From NCBI GenBank assembly GCA_008638375.1, contig CM018037.1:28952576-29016575 (forward strand): 64,000 nucleotides of DNA, given 5' to 3'. Each line of letters starts with the position of its first letter. The first letter of the stretch is position 1. The position numbers were made by a program, and so were the translations under genes. The notes below the pieces were generated by a model that did not search any database, was not told the origin of the DNA, and worked only from the letters and a program-made list of their open reading frames with translations. This DNA is from Nyssa sinensis (lineage: Eukaryota; Streptophyta; Magnoliopsida; Cornales; Nyssaceae). Of the stretch, positions 52,301-61,300 are shown piece by piece.

Positions 52301-55300
52301 TTGATAAAAATATTAAATTTATTTTTATTTAACTAAGTTATTTATCTTAAATTTATTTTTTTAAAAATTAAAAAAAGTCCTTAAAAAAAGGTTTAAAAAA
52401 TTGGTCAAAATTGAAAAATGCAAAAATAAATAAATATAGGGACAGTTTTGTCTTTTTGAAGAAAAAAATTGACTAAAGGGAGTATTTATATATTGTGAGG
52501 TAAAGTATGGGTGGTCAATATAATTTTAAAAATCTTAGGAGAGGTCAGTTTAATTTACCTTTTAATCTATAAACAGGAAATCCAACACCCTCAAGAACCC
52601 TACTATTTCTCTCGCACCATCGACACCAGAAAAAACAAAGCGGCACCAAATTTTAACCCTCCTAGCATTTTTCCAACCACGGCATCCTTTCTAAATTTTA
52701 GCATCAAGAACACAAAACTAGGGGTGCAACTAAGGCAGGTATGAGCTGAGCCATGCCCAAGCCTAACCCAAACTTTAAAACAATCAACCCAAACCCAACT
52801 TTGAACTCGACAATCAAGGGCAGAACCAGGAAAAAACTTGGAGGGGGGCTAAAAAAATTTAGTCGAAATTCTGGGCTATGTCAAAATTTTGGAGTGAAAA
52901 TGACAGAAATGATGGATAAAAATTGAGTTGGGCCAAAAAATTTAAGTATGGGCTAAAATTTTGGGTGATAAATGAGAGAAATAATGAATAAAGATTGGGT
53001 TGGGCTAATTTAAAAAAAGCCAAAATTTTACATGTATAAAATAAATTTCATAAAATTTGGGGTGGGCTAGAGCCCGGCCTAGCCCACTAATAGCTACGCC
53101 CTTGCCAAAAATCCAACCCGAGCCCGATCCGAGTTAAAATTCATTAGTATCAGGTTCAACCCGAACCCGACAAGTTTTTAACAATTTAAATTATCGATTC
53201 CAATTTTTAGATTTCATTTACAATTTCTTTAATAAATTGTCGTCTTTTTCCTATTTTGATTATTATACATTAAAAGTGTCAATAATTTTCTCTTAGTTTC
53301 TCCTTTATAAAAAAAACAAGGCGTTAAAATAATTCTTTCAACATAATTTAATTTTAAAAAAAAAAAATGTTAAATATCAAGAAGTTTTAAAAATTACAAA
53401 AATATAAATAGTAATGTTGGTAAGGAATTTCTATTAATCTAATGGTGTATAACTTAAGTGTAAAAAATATTATATATAAAATATTAAATTCGGTCTCGAG
53501 TTTTCAAAGTCTCAACCCAAGTCCAACCCTAATTTAGGTCGGATTTGAGTTCTTTTGCCCAAGCCCATTTCAAAGTGTAAAAAATGAAACCCAAGCCCAA
53601 AAAAATCAAGCTCAATTCGGGTTGGGCTCGAGTTAGTCTGCCTTCCAAAAACACCCAAAAAGAGAGCACCAAAGGTCCCTCACAATACTACAATGAAGCA
53701 AGAGGTGGTTAGAAGAATCCGCCCTTTTCTTGCATGTGTAATAACTGCTAGCCAAACTATAAACCCTTGTTATTAAGTTGTCCATGGTCAAGACCGATTC
53801 TCAATCTACCACCCAAAAAAAGCCCACCTTTGTAGGAGCCCTATTACACCAAACAGCCTTCCTAGGAAATGGGGAATCCCCTAAACGAACCAAAACCAAA
53901 TAAAAGATCTCATAGAAAACATATCCTGACGCTCTAACCTCCAAGAAACAGTCTTTCTCTATCTTCCACTGGTCGAAAGAGATATAGAATCTCCATGAAT
54001 TTTGCCACCTCCTCTAACAGGGGACCACACTACTCCATATGTAGAGTAAGACACAAATCATCTACTGTCGCCTGTCACCTCCTGATTGGCAGCAATTTGA
54101 AACAACCGAGGGAACCGATCCCTCAATGAAATATCTCCACACCAAAACTTTAATTTGGATCCTTTACGTAACTCCAACTTAGCATGCCTAAAGAAGACAT
54201 TGGCACATTCCCGAATGGACTTCAAAAGGCTCACCCCCTAAGGCCCCCTCCACCATCTTCGAGACAACACCCCCCCCCCTCCCTCAAAAAAAACAAAACA
54301 AAAAAAAAGCCCCATAAGCACACCTAGCCTCTATGACCACCCTCCACCAAGAATTAGGCTCCTTCGCAAATCTCCAAAGCCATTTACCAAAAAGAACCTC
54401 GGTGAAAACCCTTAATCATTTAATCCCCAGCCCACCTTCTTTCGAAGTCCTTAAGTTATCAAATAATTGAGTCCAAATCCTATTTTAAAGTCTATGTATA
54501 ATCATGTATAACCTTCAATTCAATAGTAAACATATTTTAGAGAACCTTTGCAACTATTTTGCTCTTTTGGAATTACGTAATCCAATTCTACCCTCAGGTG
54601 TGATGCCTATGATGTCTTTTCTTCTTTCCTTTAATTTTCTCAACACTTGGAACTTTTTAGAAGATGGACCTAAACTTTGGCATTATCTTGCACAAAGTAG
54701 CATTTTACCACCTCTTATTAATCTAAATTTTGCTCTTAAAACCGTATCAAATAAGCATAACATACTCCCTCCTTCAACCATTCAACCCTAGCCCCAGAAT
54801 AACACATCTGACATATCAGCCCCAAAAATTCCAGTTCACATCAACCAGAGAAGCCCACTAAGTCTCCCTTTCTTTGCAATCAAAGAATAATATCCACCTA
54901 TCCAAGCCCTGTGAATAATTTTAAACGGAACCAATCACCCAGTATATTTTACAGTATTAGAAGGTAATAAAATCCAAGCATATATAATTGATACAATAAA
55001 AGAGCTATGTTGAATCTAGAATATTAATCCCAAAGCAAAACAAATAAAAAATAAAAATTTATTGCTCAATCTTCAATAAATTTTTTTGATAAGTAAATTC
55101 ATTAAGAAAAGTGGCACAAAGGGGGTGCAATCCATGTACACGTGAGTCATGAGCATATATAGAAAGTTTAACCCAACATATACACACATCCTTAAAAAAG
55201 TTTTACAATAGAATCCAATTCTATCTTGCCAGTCTCTTATTACCAATTACCAAGAGTAATAAAAGTACTAAAACCAGCACTAATAATTACCAAATAATTG

Positions 55301-58300
55301 ATAAAATTGATAAGAGAAGTTCAAAAGAATAAAATATGGAGTAAAAATTGTTTCTCAACAGCAACAGAATGCTCCACTCCAAATATGCTCAAATTCCTTC
55401 CCCCTCCAAACACACCACACGAGACATAATGGGTTTTATCCCACACTTGCCTCACTCTTCTTTTCCTACAGCTCGCTCTCCAACTCTAAAATAACTTCAT
55501 GATGGATACTTGTATAACTCACTGAACCCTAAAAAGAGCAAACAGAAAAAAAGACAGACCACAATTTCCTAGCCACCGAACCAAACAAAAGAAGATGGCT
55601 AATAGATTCCTCTCACCCCTTGCAAATTCAGCACCTATTGGTCAATCTATAACTTCTTGAGATTATCTATAATGAGGATAGCCTCTCAAGTTATGAAGCA
55701 CAAACACTCTATTTTGTCTCAGGTATCAATGTCAGACACATGTCAAACACAAGCATGTTTGGAAATATCTTGGACACGTATCAGACATGTGAAAAAAAAA
55801 GAGTGTCCAATTGGTTTTCATTTCTCTAAATTTTCGCCACATCCCGGGCACATTAGGAACACATTATTTAGATTTTTTTTTCTTAGGATTTTTTTTCCCG
55901 GACACGGGAAAAAAAGAGGGTCGAATTTAATTTTGAAACTCAAATCATGAATGATGTAGAACAAGTAGTGGATCCTTGATGACCCGAGAAGACCTAGAAA
56001 ATGGGCAATTTGCGGGTTTCCCACCATTGCCACAAGATCCGGGGACGGAGGCCCCGAGAAAAAAAAATTGACCCCTTTGTTTTTGGGTATTTTAGTTTCC
56101 GAATTTTATTCAGATTAGTATTAGTAGTTTGTTAATCGGATTAGTAGAAGGAATTAGTAGTTTCCTATTTGAAATAGTAGTTTTCTAGCTTATAAATATG
56201 ATGTAATAGATCTTTATTATACAACATATCAATAATATATACATTTTCGAATTTAGAGTTTTATCTTGTTTGGATGAGTAATCTCCGTGTTACTTGGTTT
56301 TCAAGCAATTCGATGTATTCGATTCCTTTCATGTTTTCGTGCTACGTTAATGAATGTTGACAATTAAATTAAGAAGGTCATGAATTTTTATTTAATGGCT
56401 TTATTATATTGATATCTTAGTAATATTGTTGTGATTTGCATATTTTTATACCAATTTTGATTAAAATAATGTTAAGTTTTTATTATATGGTCATATATAA
56501 AACAACAAAAAAGTTGCATTTTTTGCTTGGGTGGCCACATGGAACACAATCCTAACAAGTGACAACCTCCAAAAAAGAGGTCTAACTTTTCCTAGCAAAT
56601 TTATGCAAAGTTGCAGAGGACACAGTAGACCATTTTACTCATCCACTGTGAAATGGCATGGGATGCATGGAACTTAATTTTATCCCTATTTGGATGTAAA
56701 TGGGTGATGCAGGCCACCATCAAAGACGTTTTCACAGGTTGGAATTGCTTTAGAACCCGGAAGGAGTTGAGTATCGCTTGGAAAGTTGCTCCTCTATGCC
56801 TCCCATGGTCTCTGGAAGAAGCGAAACATAAGGCTTTTGGATGGCATTGAACTTCCACCTTGGAAGTTCGAAGACCATTTTTTTAGATTACTTTACTTTA
56901 GGAACTAGGAGGCAAATCCCATGTACTTAAAAACTCATATATAGATTTTTTTAGAGAACTTGGGCATTATTTTTTGTAAGCCCCATTCTTTTTTTGTAAT
57001 TGGGTTCCCCCCCTCCCCTGGGCACCTTCTATGCATATACCTTTACCAATCAAAAAAAGAACACAATAAAATATATATTCAATGTTTTCCCACCGTATCC
57101 GTGTCCTACTTTTTGACAAATTTTGTGTTTGTGTATCTATGTCGTGTCGTATCCATGTCCTATGTTCGTGTTTGTGCTTCTTAGCTCCCAAGCAACCGAA
57201 CATCCCCAAAAAAGGCCATCTTAAGGGATGCCTTCATGCACCAAACACTCCTACAAGGATAGTCAATACCTTGTTCCTAATCAAGTCCTTAAAAAAAGAT
57301 TTAATACTAAAAAACCCACCATTAGCACTCCGCCATCAAATAAAGTCTAAACCCCTAGAGTAAAGAATGCGACTCCAATACTGGACACCATAGCCATAAC
57401 ATTATCCAAAAAAGAGGCAAACGTCGCAACTGTAGCATCCTTACTAGACATGATTCAAAACAACTCTGAAACCTCTCCTTCAAAGCCATCTCTCCACACC
57501 ACGTACCATGCCAAAATCTAACCCAATTTTCGTTTTCAATAACAAAAAAAGACAAATGAGAAGGACTCCCACCTTTCACATTACCCTTCTAAAGTCTCGC
57601 CGCATAAAATATATCCACCTTCCTAAACACCCATCCCAAGAACTCCTATATTTGATATCCCTCACAATGGTGAATCTCCGAATTCATTTCCTAATTTGAG
57701 CCTGATTGAAGTTCCTAAGTCTCTCAAAACCCATGCCAGGCCCCCAATCATCATAGAGGAACAAACTTCCTTCCACCTTACTAAATGACGTTTCATGTTT
57801 TCCTCTAATTCACCCCACTAAATGATGTTTCACCTTTTCCTCCAAGTCACCCCACAGTAAATCCCTTAGAAATTTCTCCACCCTCTTCTTCAATGAGGAA
57901 GAAATGGTAAGTGAAGCCATGAAATAGGTCAGCGAACTATATAATATATTCTTAATCGACATGAGTCTGCCCCCTTCAAAAAGATGCAACTTTTTCCTTC
58001 ATGCCAGCCCTCTTATCCACCACTGCATTCAAACCACCTTGGCTTTGAAGAATGATCCTAATGGAAGACCCAAATAACCAATGGGAAGTGAACTCACCCA
58101 GCACCCTACATTTATAGCCAAGTCTTCCACCTCCCCCCAACAGGAATGACCTCGATCTTAGATAAATTAAGACGAAGGTTGTAACCGCCTCAAAAGAAAG
58201 AAGTGCATACCTCAAAAATTTTAATTTTTCCTCATTTGTATCACAAAAGTTTGCAAACAAAAGGTGACATACAACCACATGGCCTCCACTTGATCCTTGC

Positions 58301-61300
58301 ACCAAAAACCCTAAACAATCCCCCTTCTGCAGCTCTCCGCAACAACCCACTCAAAGCCTCCATAACCAAAATGAAAAGTAAACTTCTTGAGCTAGCATTA
58401 AAAGAACTTATGAAGCTCCATTTCCAAAACTAAGAACTTCACAAAAGAAATACAAGCGTGAATCCACCTTCTCCACTTACCCCCATACCCCATTCTTTCC
58501 AACATATAATAAGAAATCTCAATGCACGGTATCATATCTTCTTTTTTTTATAGGTAAATCTCACGCACTTTGCCACTTTAGGAGACTTACACCCTTAACC
58601 TCCATATGGAGAGGTGGAATAAAAGAACAATATCATATCTTTTTCAATGTCCAATTTGCAAATAACCTTCGAAGCTCAAATTCTAATCCTCGAATTCGCA
58701 CTCCCATTAGCAAGAAGAAGAACATCTAAAATCTATCTACCATCCACAAAAGAGTTATGCGAGTCTAACACCACATTCGCATTACCTTCTCAATCTAATA
58801 GAACGCATTTTAGCAAGTAGCTTATACACAATTCACACCAAGCTTATAGGCCTAAAATCCTTTATGTAGGACACCCTCCTTTTTTTTAGGGATCAAGGAA
58901 ACAAAAGTGGCATTAAACCTACGTGCAAGAAATAGGAGAAAACCACGAATATATCCTCCTTTACAACTGTTAAAATTAAAGAAAAAATATAATAGAAAAG
59001 AAGAAAGAGAGAAGGGGAAAAATTCCAAGCGACTACATTATATTATATTGAATTGAATAATAACCTCCACAAGGGACCTCCTTATATAGGAGAGTTAATG
59101 AGAGTCCTAAAAGGAAAAGGAAAAGGAAACAAACACTATGACGGCTAACCCTAATATCACAATAATATAGCTAACCCTAATATACTTATAATATACCTCA
59201 AACAGTCCCCCTCAAACTCAAGATGGAGAGGGAGAGATCAACTTAAGTTTGAAGATAAGATCTCATAGGCATCCTAAACAGTAGTGGAGCAACAACAGCA
59301 TCAAACAATATGTCCTGGTGAAGATATCTTCAACTGATAATCTGAAGAAGTTGAACACGTGTGACGTCTACAGAATGCTTTGATAAAGCACAGATAAAAC
59401 TACAAGATATGGATACTTGATGTAACACGTGAGAATAAGACTTTGTTGATGAAGCTGATTACTTGTGAGGATTGCACGTAACTAATGGGATCTCACAACA
59501 TCATGTGAGAGCTTACGTGGAATACACATATCTAATGAGATTGAACACGCGTGAAGGCGAACGTCGTTGTAAAAACCTCACAAGAGTGAGAGCTGACAAA
59601 CTAACACATAACTGGAGAGAGGGATAATGTTGCTATAAAGGCCTCACATTAGTGAGAGCTAACGAGCTGTGATTCAGTGTGTATTGAAGAAAGCCCCTGA
59701 ATAATAAGACGCACGAACAAGACTGTCGTGACGAAACACGCAACGGATAAGACATGTTTTGAAATGAGCCCGACGAACTAAAAGGAAGCTTCACAAAATA
59801 ATCACCAAAAAAACACTTTGTGATATCATCATCGCAAAATTCTCCACCATTATCACCGGTCAAGGAAGAAGGAGCCTACACCAACCTAAGATTGATGTTC
59901 CAATTTGCGGTAGATTGATGCACATAAGTATCCAAAACTGATATTCTCAGATTGATGTTCTAACAGCGACAATGTTGATAGCATACAGAGTGCCTTGATT
60001 CTAGTGTGGCAATAGGAAGATGGATCTCACCAAAGACTTGCCAAAACAAGAAGAACACAAACTAGAAACGATTGCAGAAACATAAGGATTCATAATTGTG
60101 GCTCTGATACCATGTTAAAATTAAAGGAAAAATAGAATAGAAAAGAAGAAAGAGAGAAGGGAAAAACTCCAAGCGACTACGTTGTGTTATATTGAATTGA
60201 ATAATAACCTACACCAAGGACCTCTTTATATAAGAAAGTCAATGAGAGTCCTAAAAGGAAAAGGAAACAAACACTATGACGGCTAACCCTAATATCACAA
60301 TAATATAGCAAATCCCAATATACTTATAATATACTTCTAACAACAACCTCCCAACACAATTGAAAGAATGTCATACTAAAACCATCGAGTTTGGGGCCTT
60401 ATCTGCATTGCAAGCTTTCAAAGCCTCCTCAACCTCCTTTTCAGAAAAAGCGCAATCAAGCCAAACTCTTTCTCCCTTTGAAATGGTCTTGAACTTCAAA
60501 CACCCTAACCCGGCCTCCTCTAAACAATTTCAAAATAAAGTCCCATAGAACTAAATCATGCCCCTCTTCACTTCCTCCTCTAATCTCATCTCTTGCACAT
60601 TTATTCCATTTCTATTCCCAAAAACGTCTCTATTCCATTTCTTCAAATTCTCTTTGAGCATTCAAAGCTCCCTGGCTCCTAACTCTCTAACCATCATATA
60701 CGCTAGCCACCAACGCTTCACCAAATCCACAAACCCCTCCTCCCTAAGCCACATATTCTCAAAACAAAATAGACCTTTTCCCAGCACAATCCTCCACAAT
60801 TTAATAGTATAGACACATGATCTAATATTGGTCGAGGAAGGCAAGCTTGGGAGATGTGAGAAGTGCAGCTCCACTCGATAGAAATAAGAAATCTGTCTAT
60901 AAAGACATAGAAGGGGCCTCCCTATTGTTGCGCCATGCAAACCTACCACCTTGCAAAGGACAATCAAAGAACCCCCTCATAGCACTAGTTACCCAATGAC
61001 AACCCCACCTCTCATGAGAAAATCTGACAACATTAAAATCCCTTCCTATGCAAAATGGGGCATGCCACCAGTTCTGAACCATAGCCAATTCCTCCTACAA
61101 CTGTCTCCTGACTCCATCCATATACCCCAAAACACCCATTAGAACCCATCCTTAATGGTATTTTTTTTTTTTTGATAAGTAAGAGATGTATATTATATAA
61201 ATGAGCCCAAGAAGGGCTACAAAGGTAAAAACCCCAAAAGATTACATATGCCTAAGAGAACCCAAAAAATCTATAAAAGAAGAGACATTTACAGGAAAAG

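Larger units (their letters stand above)
51895..54470 (-). mobile_element. LINE no. 5, degraded, with two MITE-like insertions
   Basis: The 3' end is near 51895 (AATGAGAATTGCATTAAAAG on the plus strand). Coding remnants run from about 52570 to 54470, including the zf-RVT-like region near 53690-53770 and the GNPWK..W-like segment near 54350-54440. It has many stops. Same sense as the host gene. Confidence 0.6.
55692..57183. mobile_element. MULE-like MITE family M, copy 5, carrying two insertions
   Basis: Begins TATGAAGCACAAACACTC and ends GTTTGTGCTTCTTA. Without the inserts it would be near 550 bp, like the others. It interrupts LINE no. 6. The flanks CCTCTCAAGT and GCTCCCAAGC agree at 7 of 10 positions. 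Confidence 0.7.

Noticed and set aside
54504..54791. 95-codon plus-strand frame as a gene
   Set aside because: No family resemblance, no promoter or splice context, and AT-rich intron surroundings.
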